The notes beneath the pieces are model-generated. The model saw only the letters and a program-made list of their open reading frames with translations. It made no database searches and had not been told where the DNA came from. DNA of 12,656 bases, from the NCBI GenBank assembly GCA_001768965.1, contig MEMY01000047.1, positions 47,465 through 60,120 of the forward strand. The letters are read 5' to 3'. This stretch comes from an archaeon RBG_16_50_20 (GTDB taxonomy: Archaea > Thermoproteota > Bathyarchaeia > 40CM-2-53-6). Both the position numbers and the translations under genes were made by a program. Positions 1 to 5,718 of the stretch are shown piece by piece (positions within the stretch are counted from its first letter, which is position 1; each line of letters opens with the position of its first letter).

Positions 1-81
1 AACCTTTACTGCTTCCATTTGTCTTGCGAGATTTGACAGTGACATGCCGCGCCTGATCTTGATGTGGGAGACTAGGGGCAA
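1..81 (-). CDS. dys: Probable deoxyhypusine synthase, N-terminal fragment (cut by window edge)
   Basis: Only about the first 27 residues are visible, reading into the left edge. They include an Ile-Lys-Ile-Arg-Arg-Gly-Met-Ser stretch followed by a helix-like SNLARQMEAVKV. A short basic strand, then 'kGM', then a 'seLv.qM..a' helix is how archaeal deoxyhypusine synthases begin. That enzyme uses spermidine and NAD to convert one lysine of aIF5A to deoxyhypusine. The gene lies just downstream of aIF5A on the same strand, the expected substrate-enzyme pairing, which is the main reason for the call. I chose the TTG at 81 because GAAGG (90-94) lies 8 bases upstream; a TTG at 96 and an ATG at 45 share the frame. 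So little sequence is present that another protein cannot be excluded. Confidence 0.5.
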   Translation of the reverse strand, partial: MPLVSHIKIRRGMSLSNLARQMEAVKV

Positions 82-119
82 TGAGAGGGCCTTCAAACGA
101 AAGATAGGCTGGGAACGGG

Positions 120-515
120 CTATCCTTTGGTTCGCATTATCTTATTCTGTCCTAACATCTGCCAATATTCGACTTCCACACCTTGAGCGAGCTTTGATTT
201 AATTTCCTCTTCTTCGGGCATAGGGGTCTCGAAAGTCTCGTAATTCTGCATATCCATGAGCTGGACATTATTGCCAACGAAAGCCAAGACTTGGCCCGTT
301 TTCTTTTCGATCATAGGGACTTCGATTCGAGCATCCACGGGGCTGAGGACACTTTTCTTTGTCCCGGTTGTCACGCTGATTGCTACGATTCGCGCCTTCG
401 CAGCTCCATGCTTGCCGGGCTTAGACTTCTCAAATTCAACAATCTTGCATGGCTCGCCGTCTACAACAATGTAATGACCGATCTTCAGTGAGCCGACATC
501 AACTGGTTTGCTCAG
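120..515 (-). CDS. eif5a: Translation factor aIF5A (hypusine-containing), CTG start
   Basis: Archaeal IF5A, the homologue of eIF5A and bacterial EF-P, helps ribosomes through difficult peptide bonds and in termination. The 131-residue frame has the usual family length: an N-terminal SH3-like barrel with the hypusine loop KPGKHGAAK, where Lys35 is the residue expected to be modified, then a C-terminal OB-fold domain ending ...GQNKIMRTKG. No ATG, GTG or TTG lies in frame between the upstream stop (552-554) and the GTG at 374, which would delete the hypusine loop. A CTG at 513-515 gives (M)SKPVDVGSLKIG, matching the family's usual first residues, with an AGG 9 bases upstream. I therefore place the start at CTG. 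The probable deoxyhypusine synthase follows about 40 bases downstream. Identity is near certain; the start codon is inferred. Confidence 0.93.
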   Translation of the reverse strand: MSKPVDVGSLKIGHYIVVDGEPCKIVEFEKSKPGKHGAAKARIVAISVTTGTKKSVLSPVDARIEVPMIEKKTGQVLAFVGNNVQLMDMQNYETFETPMPEEEEIKSKLAQGVEVEYWQMLGQNKIMRTKG

Positions 516-567
516 TGTTCTTCGCCTGCAACCTGTTAGCTCGGAAACAGTCTACGCCCAGCCTTCG

Positions 568-579
568 TCTAAAAAGCTT
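568..579 (-). promoter_or_regulatory. TATA-like box for aIF5A
   Basis: On the minus strand this reads AAGCTTTTTAGA, preceded by purine-rich GACAAG that could act as BRE. It lies roughly 55-60 bases upstream of the CTG start, which would give a leader of about 30 bases. Assigned by eye from composition and spacing only. Confidence 0.3.
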
Positions 580-594
580 GTCTGGTCTCCAGAC
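580..594. repeat. Inverted repeat 6-3-6 in the aIF5A/nadK intergenic region
   Basis: GTCTGG-TCT-CCAGAC is a perfect inverted repeat. After a symmetric 3-base mismatch the arms extend by AAAG/CTTT (573-576 and 598-601). It lies next to the TATA-like box of aIF5A, so it could be an operator or a hairpin. No function is demonstrated. Confidence 0.4.
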
Positions 595-656
595 TTTCTT
601 TATCGATGTTTGACTAAGACAAATCTCACTATCGGTCCTCGTTTTGGAGTGGATTA

Positions 657-665
657 CTTAATTAT
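657..665 (+). promoter_or_regulatory. TATA-like box for nadK-nob1
   Basis: CTTAATTAT is the most AT-rich element upstream of nadK. A start site about 26 bases downstream (around 687) would leave a short leader carrying the GGTGA ribosome binding site at 693-697, 7 bases before the ATG. Confidence 0.35.
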
Positions 666-704
666 CCTAGCTGCAGTTACTCTCTTTCCTCGGGTGAACT
701 GAAA

Positions 705-1547
705 ATGCCTTTCAAAGTCGGTCTCGTGTCTAGGCTGGATGATCAACGCGCCCTCGACGTCGCGACAAATCTGGCCAGACAGCTGAGAAAGAAAGGGATC
801 TCAGTCGCCGCAGAACTTGAGCTCGCTAGACGAGGTCGACTTGGTGGCGGGAAAGACCTGTCAGGTCTGAGGTCGGACCTGATTGTTACCGTTGGCGGCG
901 ACGGAACTGTCCTCAAGACCTGTATGAGCATCCCGGATCCCGAGACTCCGATCTTGGCTGTGAACATGGGAAGGCGAGGTTACCTGACTGAGGTTGAACC
1001 GGGACAAGCGCAGCGGGCAGTCGGGCTCTTTATGAAAGGCAAGTGTAGGCTTGAGAAGCGAGCCAAATTGGCCGTGTACCTAGACGGGACGCACGTAGTC
1101 GAGGCTCTCAATGAACTAGTAGTTTCGTCAGGCAGCCCCTCAAAGATGTTGGATCTTCAGCTCTTCGTTAATGCAGAACCCTTCCTTGAGTTCAGGGGTG
1201 ACGGTCTGATAGTCTCAACGGCCACCGGTTCCACCGCATACGCTCTCTCAGCTGGTGGACCAGTGGTCGATTCATCGGTTGATGCTTTCGTTGTGACTTT
1301 CATATGCCCACTCGAATCCCTCAGACCCACAGTCGTTTCGATGGATCGTTCTTTGTCCATACAACTGACAAACCCCAGATTGAGAGCTCTAGTTGTGGCT
1401 GATGGAAGATTCCAACGAGAGCTCACACAGGACGTCAAGCTGATTATTCGAAAGGCGCAACACTCTGCCGTTTTCGTGCGAATTCGCCCCGCACCGCCCC
1501 TAAGAAGTCTAATGCGTCTGCGTGAAACGGAGCAAGCAGGTTTGTGA
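705..1547 (+). CDS. nadK: NAD kinase (ATP-NAD/polyphosphate kinase family)
   Basis: Phosphorylates NAD to NADP in the cytoplasm. The 280-residue product has the family signatures in order: an N-terminal Rossmann-like region, the GGDGT motif (residues 64-68) that binds the phosphoryl donor, an NMGRRGYL strand (about 87-94), the ALNE motif (134-137) contacting NAD, and the glycine-rich GDGLIVSTATGSTAYALSAG segment (165-184). The ATG at 705 has GGTGA 7 bases upstream. The stop overlaps the GTG start of nob1 by 4 bases (GTGA), so the two are almost certainly co-transcribed and translationally coupled. The C-terminal tail after about residue 255 is Arg-rich and not obviously part of the kinase fold. 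Length and motifs fit a normal intact enzyme. Confidence 0.95.
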   Translation: MPFKVGLVSRLDDQRALDVATNLARQLRKKGISVAAELELARRGRLGGGKDLSGLRSDLIVTVGGDGTVLKTCMSIPDPETPILAVNMGRRGYLTEVEPGQAQRAVGLFMKGKCRLEKRAKLAVYLDGTHVVEALNELVVSSGSPSKMLDLQLFVNAEPFLEFRGDGLIVSTATGSTAYALSAGGPVVDSSVDAFVVTFICPLESLRPTVVSMDRSLSIQLTNPRLRALVVADGRFQRELTQDVKLIIRKAQHSAVFVRIRPAPPLRSLMRLRETEQAGL

Positions 1548-2083
1548 AAGTCCTAGTTCTGGACACTTCAGCTTTGATCATGGGGCTCGATCCTCTCGGG
1601 CTGGAACTTGAGAGCTTTTCAGTTCCCGAGGTCACCGAAGAACTGAGAGATCAGACGGGTCCCTCATATCGATTGGCAATCTCAGCATCATCAGGAAAAC
1701 TTAGAATTCGAAGCCCAACGCCTGACTCTTTGAAGGAGATAAGCGACAAAGCAAGGACGCTTGGAGACAAGATTGCTCTTTCGAACGCTGATGCAAGTGT
1801 CTTGGCTCTTGCACTAGACCTGCTTAAGGAAGGCAAGACGCCGGTCATAGTAACTGACGACTATGCTGTCCAGAACGTTGCCGAGGGACTCGGTATCGCG
1901 TATCAATCTCTCGCCACACTGGGTATTCGACAGAAGTTCGATTGGATCTTCTACTGCCCCGCTTGTTTCAGACGATATCCAGGGACGGGAGATCTAGAAG
2001 TTTGCCAGGTTTGCGGAACCAAGCTGAAGCGGAAACCACTCCGAAAAGAGTCAGCCAAGAGCAGGTACTCTAAGCCGAGCTAA
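1544..2083 (+). CDS. nob1: rRNA maturation endonuclease Nob1 (PIN domain plus zinc ribbon)
   Basis: Nob1 cuts the 3' end of pre-16S rRNA at the last step of small-subunit maturation. The 179-residue protein opens with a PIN strand containing Asp7 (VLVLDTSALI). Further acidic candidates are Glu33, Asp83 (NADASVLALA) and Asp105/106 in VTDDYAVQN, which together would form the metal site. After the PIN domain, residues 138-157 form a zinc ribbon (C138-x2-C141 ... C154-x2-C157), followed by a basic tail. This domain order and size are typical of archaeal Nob1. The GTG start overlaps the nadK stop. Its TAA stop overlaps the stop codon of the opposite-strand DNA glycosylase gene, leaving no room for a terminator between them. 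Confidence 0.93.
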   Translation: MKVLVLDTSALIMGLDPLGLELESFSVPEVTEELRDQTGPSYRLAISASSGKLRIRSPTPDSLKEISDKARTLGDKIALSNADASVLALALDLLKEGKTPVIVTDDYAVQNVAEGLGIAYQSLATLGIRQKFDWIFYCPACFRRYPGTGDLEVCQVCGTKLKRKPLRKESAKSRYSKPS

Positions 2084-3051
2084 GACCGGCCTGCTTTGGC
2101 CTTTGAACTTACTGGTCCGCGGCGAGCGTAGTCAAACAGGTAGAGTTGGGCATATCCCGCCCAATTTCCGAAACGCTCACGTAGGAATCTGCCAGCAGCA
2201 AGCCTGGTGATCTTCTTGCCTTTGAAGTACAGTTTGGACACGATTCGGTGAATCCACACGTCGACTGGCGCGGCTTCTCTTTTTCCAAGTCCATAGAGCA
2301 AGAAACAATCGGCGACTTTAGGTCCGACACCAGGAAGGTCCAGTAGCACACCGAAAGCCTCGTCGTACGAACACATTGCCAGCTCATCAAGACGAATCTC
2401 GTTTCTGCAGACCATGCGAGAGACTCCAACAACTGACTTCGCTCTATATCCCATCGAGGTTTTCGAACGAAGCTGTCTCGCCTCGCACTTCGCTAAAGCT
2501 TCCGGCGTAGGGAACAGATGATGTGACGATCCGTCTGGAAATGCAACTCGCGTACCGTAATGCTGCATCAGCAGGCGTGCTGTTCTATTCATTTGTCGCA
2601 CGGAATTGTTTTGGGATAAGATAGAGAAGATCAGGCTCTCGAAGAGGTTTGTTGCCCGCATCAACCGAAGACCTCTGAGGCGCGAAAAGGTTGAGCTAAG
2701 GGGTTCACTAGGGTCAGCGTATGTTTCGTAAAACGACTGCACTTTGTCCTTCAGGCCAAGAACTACGTTCAGATGTGATCTCAGGTGGTTAACTGCTTTC
2801 TCGGCAACCGTTGAACCTGTCATCGACACGTTGATTGTGAATTCATCGATGCTGCCGACTTGATGCAGAGTGTATTTGATGTGTGTGCCGTTGAATGTCT
2901 CAACGTCTGTGAATGACAGCCCTTGTCGGAGCCATTCCGGTTCAGCGGTTTGTGCGCTCAGCATCGTCTCATCTAGGTTGAAAGGACCATCAACATCGGC
3001 GTTTGAGATGTGGAAGGAGTATGTCTGTGTCCCATTGGAGACGTTTGGCAA
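2080..3051 (-). CDS. ogg: 8-oxoguanine DNA glycosylase/AP lyase, Ogg1-like
   Basis: Removes oxidised guanine from DNA in base excision repair. The 323-residue protein has an N-terminal TBP-like OGG domain (about 1-125) and a helix-hairpin-helix GPD domain. The hairpin reads LPGVGPKVADC (239-249) with the catalytic Lys245, and the loop PVDVWIHR holds Asp264 as the activating carboxylate. A FSILSQNNS segment (142-150) resembles the asparagine-rich loop of eukaryotic Ogg1. The presence of the N-terminal domain sets it apart from the short archaeal Ogg2 and AGOG types. The start is TTG (3049-3051), with only a weak AGTGAG upstream. It is transcribed divergently from the HTH-PRTase gene and meets nob1 tail-to-tail with a 4-base overlap. 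Confidence 0.9.
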   Translation of the reverse strand: MPNVSNGTQTYSFHISNADVDGPFNLDETMLSAQTAEPEWLRQGLSFTDVETFNGTHIKYTLHQVGSIDEFTINVSMTGSTVAEKAVNHLRSHLNVVLGLKDKVQSFYETYADPSEPLSSTFSRLRGLRLMRATNLFESLIFSILSQNNSVRQMNRTARLLMQHYGTRVAFPDGSSHHLFPTPEALAKCEARQLRSKTSMGYRAKSVVGVSRMVCRNEIRLDELAMCSYDEAFGVLLDLPGVGPKVADCFLLYGLGKREAAPVDVWIHRIVSKLYFKGKKITRLAAGRFLRERFGNWAGYAQLYLFDYARRGPVSSKAKAGRS

Positions 3052-3118
3052 GAGTCGGGCTCACTTTTGAAATGTTTCAGTAGCTGCTTCAGTGGTCTCT
3101 GGCCAGAAAGTAATCAGC

Positions 3119-3128
3119 TCTTATAAGA
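3119..3128 (+). promoter_or_regulatory. TATA-like palindrome for the HTH-PRTase gene, flanked by TCAGC
   Basis: TCTTATAAGA is a perfect 10-bp palindrome containing a TATA-like core, about 45 bases upstream of the chosen ATG. It is bracketed by two direct copies of TCAGC (3114-3118 and 3131-3135). Its position argues that translation starts at 3173, not at the upstream in-frame codon at 3092. Confidence 0.45.
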
Positions 3129-3172
3129 CCTCAGCCAATTATTGCGCGTCATGGCTGTATGGGTTATGGCTT

Positions 3173-3784
3173 ATGGTCTCACCGCAGCTTGTTAGAAGAG
3201 CGCAGGCGCTGAAGTCCAAGGGGCTTTCGACGTACGAGATTGCTGATGAGTTGAAAGTTCAGCCTGACACCGTCGTCTGGTTGCTTCTGCGAGGTAAGGA
3301 GCGAGCATCAAGACCCGCTCCGCATGATGTCTTCGTTGACTGGAGTTCGCTTGGTTCGCATGGGAAACGCATGGCAGCTCTTGCTGCTGCCTTGGGAGAT
3401 CTTACGCGTGAGTCAGTACGTGCAGGCGATTTCGAGGAGCCTGAAGTAATTGTCGCGATAGAAGGAAGCGGCATGGTTCTGGGAGTTGCGATCGCCAAGG
3501 AGTTGGACAAGCCCTTTGCAGCTGTTCGTCCTCAGCGAGTTGCTGCCAAGAAGCTCCCTGGGCTAGTCAATCCGTCCTTTCACAGCGTTGAGGGGAAGAG
3601 AGTGCTGATAGCCGATGCGGTTCTGCGCGCTGGAGAGACACATAGAGCTGCTATTCAAACTCTCCGTGGCGCCAAAGCAAAGCCAGTTGCCGTAATCGTT
3701 TTGGTCAACAAGAGTGGAAAGACAAAGCTTGACGGGGTGCCTTTAAAGTCGCTAATTCAGCTCCTTCCCGTCGCCCCGTCGTAG
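3173..3784 (+). CDS. gfcR: HTH-phosphoribosyltransferase-like transcription regulator (GfcR type)
   Basis: The 203-residue protein has an N-terminal helix-turn-helix (about 7-40: VRRAQALKSKG, then LSTYEIADELKV) fused to a type I phosphoribosyltransferase fold (about 50-203). This architecture matches the archaeal regulator known from haloarchaea as GfcR, which controls glycolytic genes. It is not a catalytic orotate PRTase architecture. The PRPP-binding loop is VLIADAVLRAGET (144-156): Asp148 is kept, but the usual second acidic residue is Ala149, so ligand binding without catalysis is likely. The frame is open back to 3092, but that region contains the probable promoter, so I chose the ATG at 3173. 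It ends 4 bases from the convergent 102-residue gene. Orthology to GfcR is inferred from architecture. Confidence 0.75.
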   Translation: MVSPQLVRRAQALKSKGLSTYEIADELKVQPDTVVWLLLRGKERASRPAPHDVFVDWSSLGSHGKRMAALAAALGDLTRESVRAGDFEEPEVIVAIEGSGMVLGVAIAKELDKPFAAVRPQRVAAKKLPGLVNPSFHSVEGKRVLIADAVLRAGETHRAAIQTLRGAKAKPVAVIVLVNKSGKTKLDGVPLKSLIQLLPVAPS

Positions 3785-3788
3785 GTTC

Positions 3789-4097
3789 TCAGTCTCGCCA
3801 CATTTCCTCGGCTTTGCCGACTTTCTGATTCCAAACCTGACGGTCCTTTTCCTCGGTGTCAGCTGAGATCAATAAAGCACGTTTCGGATCTTTCAGGGGT
3901 ATGATAAAGTATTCGAAGACTACTCCCTCTTCATCTTTCAGAGTTAGCTTTCGTTTGGCATCGGCAAGTTTCATTGTCCTGGGATCAAGGTACTTGCACA
4001 TTACATAGCGACCGCGATGGTCGAGGCTCCTGACCTCCAGTTTTTTCTTCTTACCTTCGGTCAGAACTGTTTCGGGAAAATCCACTCGTTTCACCAA
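3789..4097 (-). CDS. Unrecognised 102-residue protein downstream of the NSUN6-like gene
   Basis: I do not recognise a family. The protein is strongly charged, with a lysine run near residues 16-19 (GKKKK), alternating beta-like segments (LEVRSL, RYVMCKYL, VVFEYFIIPL, RALLISA) and a C-terminal charged helix ending KAEEMWRD. It has no signal peptide, membrane segment or cysteine pairs. A small beta-barrel nucleic-acid or ribosome-associated protein is one guess. Translation could begin at TTG (4095-4097) or the adjacent GTG. It lies 38 bases downstream of the tRNA/rRNA methyltransferase on the same strand and is probably co-transcribed. It converges with the HTH-PRTase gene at a 4-base gap. The frame is clean and fills the interval, so I believe it is a real gene. 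Confidence 0.7.
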   Translation of the reverse strand: MVKRVDFPETVLTEGKKKKLEVRSLDHRGRYVMCKYLDPRTMKLADAKRKLTLKDEEGVVFEYFIIPLKDPKRALLISADTEEKDRQVWNQKVGKAEEMWRD

Positions 4098-4135
4098 GAC
4101 ACATGGCGTGGCAATCAGGCGTTAAGGTTTCTTGT

Positions 4136-5323
4136 TCATCGCTCGAATCTTGCTATGAAGTAACCAATTTCATGGATATGAGGCTGAAATCGTTGGCATA
4201 GGGAACCCGAATTCCCAAACTTAGTAAATCCACTGGAACCTAAGAATGGACTTTGTCGGGTCACGCGCAGACCGCATTGACGTTCGGCGAACTCGACTAT
4301 TTGTTCGCATTCTTCGACAGTGAAAGTGCAAACGCTGTACACAATCACTCCGCCAGGTTTTGTGATTCCACTCGCTGCTTTGATGAATTGCTTCTGGTAG
4401 TCCGCCAAGTCCTTAATCCGCGCTGAGCTAGTGAAGTCGTATACCTTAGGCCTCAAACCCAACGCACTGCAAGGCGGGTCAATCAGAACACGGTCAGCTT
4501 TCAGACTATCGAAATCCTGATGCAGGTACCTCGAATCATGAATTGAAAGCACGGCACTCGAGCATCCGAGTCGTATCATATTTTGGCGGGTCTGCGCTAT
4601 CTTCTTTGCATTTCTGTCGAAACCGAGAACCCTGCCAGAATCTGCAATCAATTGACTTATGTGAGATAGTTTTCCGCCAGGTGCGCAGTTCATGTCCACA
4701 ATTGTTTCATCAGGCTTTGGATCAAGAACGTGCACTGCGGTCATGGCCGCCAGAGACTGCGGGTAGAGTAATCCCTCAGAAAACTCAGAAAGTTCCCGAA
4801 TATGTGGACCAGCAAAACGGCGTCTGTCGACTTGAACCGCTAGGCCTTTCCTGAACGTTAAGACCTCGTTCGTGTTCATCAGAGCTCTCCCCGAAGCGAT
4901 GACCTCACCTAGCTCCGATACGATCGTGACTTCATCGCCGATTTGCATCGACCCGCAATTTAGGATACCGGGCGCATACACATTGGCCCCTTGCAACACC
5001 GACTCGGCCGTGTGCTTGTCTACAACAATGTCTTGGCCAGTGACGGGGACTTCAGATGCGCCATCAATTCGGATGCCAAGTGCTTCCGGGATCGTTGCAT
5101 TGCGTTCAATCGTGAGACCTCTAGCTTGAAGCCTGTTCTCGAGTTCGGCGGGAGAGATTCTCAGCGTATTGCAGCGAACGTAATAGACGCTCACGGGTTT
5201 GGTGAGTGCCTCCAGAACATCAGCCGCGTCCTTGCCGAAAGCGGTCTGCGCAACATTCGCTACATCGGGTGAGAATCTATCGTCAGGAGACAGTGACCGA
5301 TGCGAGGTCCTAGTTTGGTTCAT
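4136..5323 (-). CDS. RNA (cytosine-C5)-methyltransferase, NSUN6-like, with PUA domain
   Basis: An S-adenosylmethionine-dependent m5C methyltransferase of the RsmB/NOP2 superfamily, about 395 residues. Domains in order (numbered from the upstream GTG at 5326): N-terminal region 20-95; inserted PUA RNA-binding domain about 100-170 (VVDKHTAESVLQGANVYAPG is characteristic); Rossmann methyltransferase 180-396. SAM motif I is DMNCAPGGK (211-219). The two cysteines of the mechanism are Cys286 in DPPCSALG and Cys333 in SVCTFTVEE. An N-terminal PUA insertion with a DPPCSALG/GLRP motif resembles NSUN6, which methylates C72 of certain tRNAs, so a tRNA acceptor-stem substrate is likely but inferred. I prefer the ATG at 5323 over the adjacent GTG because AGGA lies 7 bases upstream. 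The 102-residue gene follows directly. Confidence 0.88.
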   Translation of the reverse strand: MNQTRTSHRSLSPDDRFSPDVANVAQTAFGKDAADVLEALTKPVSVYYVRCNTLRISPAELENRLQARGLTIERNATIPEALGIRIDGASEVPVTGQDIVVDKHTAESVLQGANVYAPGILNCGSMQIGDEVTIVSELGEVIASGRALMNTNEVLTFRKGLAVQVDRRRFAGPHIRELSEFSEGLLYPQSLAAMTAVHVLDPKPDETIVDMNCAPGGKLSHISQLIADSGRVLGFDRNAKKIAQTRQNMIRLGCSSAVLSIHDSRYLHQDFDSLKADRVLIDPPCSALGLRPKVYDFTSSARIKDLADYQKQFIKAASGITKPGGVIVYSVCTFTVEECEQIVEFAERQCGLRVTRQSPFLGSSGFTKFGNSGSLCQRFQPHIHEIGYFIARFER

Positions 5324-5465
5324 CACAGCTTCCTTAGCTGCGCAGCTTCTTTCTGACTCTCGACAAAGATAAGTTATCGATACGCCTCGGATTTGAACTG
5401 ACGCGTCCCTTGGGTTTGAGGAGAACAGAAATATACGGGAAAAGTGTCAATGCCGCTAATTGTTG

Positions 5466-5470
5466 GGTGA
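5466..5470 (+). promoter_or_regulatory. Ribosome binding site that sets the start of the 54-residue membrane protein
   Basis: GGTGA, 8 bases before the GTG at 5479. The same core with 7-8 base spacing precedes nadK and the MFS gene. It points to GTG 5479, not the more upstream TTG at 5410 or the GTG at 5467, as the start. Confidence 0.55.
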
Positions 5471-5478
5471 ATTCGTCC

Positions 5479-5643
5479 GTGAGAGCACAATCACGATTGG
5501 TAGTGTTGAATATTGTGGGTCTAGCCGCCCTTATCGCTTTCACGGGTTTGGTGTATTTGAGAACTCAGGAAACGCTCATATTGTTGGTTGGCGGGTTAAT
5601 TTCAGTCGTATCTGTACTTGGCACCATGATGGGCAAGAGCTGA
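5479..5643 (+). CDS. Small two-helix membrane protein (54 residues)
   Basis: I do not recognise a family. From the GTG at 5479 the product has a short basic N-terminus (MRAQSR), a first hydrophobic segment (about residues 7-26, VVLNIVGLAALIAFTGLVYL), a short polar turn (RTQET), a second hydrophobic segment (about 33-49, LILLVGGLISVVSVLGTMM) and a short GKS tail. This is a helical hairpin with both ends probably cytoplasmic. The start choice rests on GGTGA 8 bases upstream; extending to the TTG at 5410 would add 23 polar residues that look unlike coding sequence. It precedes the MFS transporter on the same strand by about 75 bases and may share its transcript. It could be a transporter partner or an independent small membrane protein. 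Confidence 0.65.
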   Translation: MRAQSRLVVLNIVGLAALIAFTGLVYLRTQETLILLVGGLISVVSVLGTMMGKS

Positions 5644-5718
5644 AATAAAACAAAAGAAGCCTTCTGGCCTGTGTCCGCTCTCAATTTTCCATCATACCGT
5701 TCCAAGGTGACTTAGCGC

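Noticed and set aside
3092..3172. N-terminal extension of the HTH-PRTase regulator
   Set aside because: These 27 residues precede the first helix of the HTH, look non-coding, and overlap the probable TATA-like box.
459..5031. 14-base repeat GTCTACAACAATGT near 459 and 5018
   Set aside because: Both lie in minus-strand genes and encode the common residues IVVD; coincidence of coding sequence.
5280..5335. Possible C/D-box guide RNA (GTGATGA ... CTGA on the minus strand)
   Set aside because: The C-box-like sequence is simply the GTG-ATG start of the methyltransferase gene, and no internal C'/D' boxes or closing stem are evident.
5380..5440. tRNA-like stretch on the minus strand with a GTTCAAATCC element
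   Set aside because: The T-stem does not pair properly, no matching acceptor 5' half lies upstream, and no anticodon arm is visible. It is probably a chance resemblance; tRNAscan-SE would settle it.
5334..5543. 69-codon minus-strand frame upstream of the methyltransferase
   Set aside because: It overlaps the small membrane protein antisense, has no family resemblance, and covers the likely promoter of the methyltransferase.
5191..5553. 14-base direct repeat TCACGGGTTTGGTG at 5191 and 5540
   Set aside because: One repeat of this length is about what chance predicts in a window this size; there is no further similarity around it and one copy is inside a gene.
5650..5675. AGAAGCCTTCT palindrome as a terminator after the small membrane protein
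   Set aside because: The stem is only 5 bases and is not followed by a T-run; archaeal terminators are usually T-rich.
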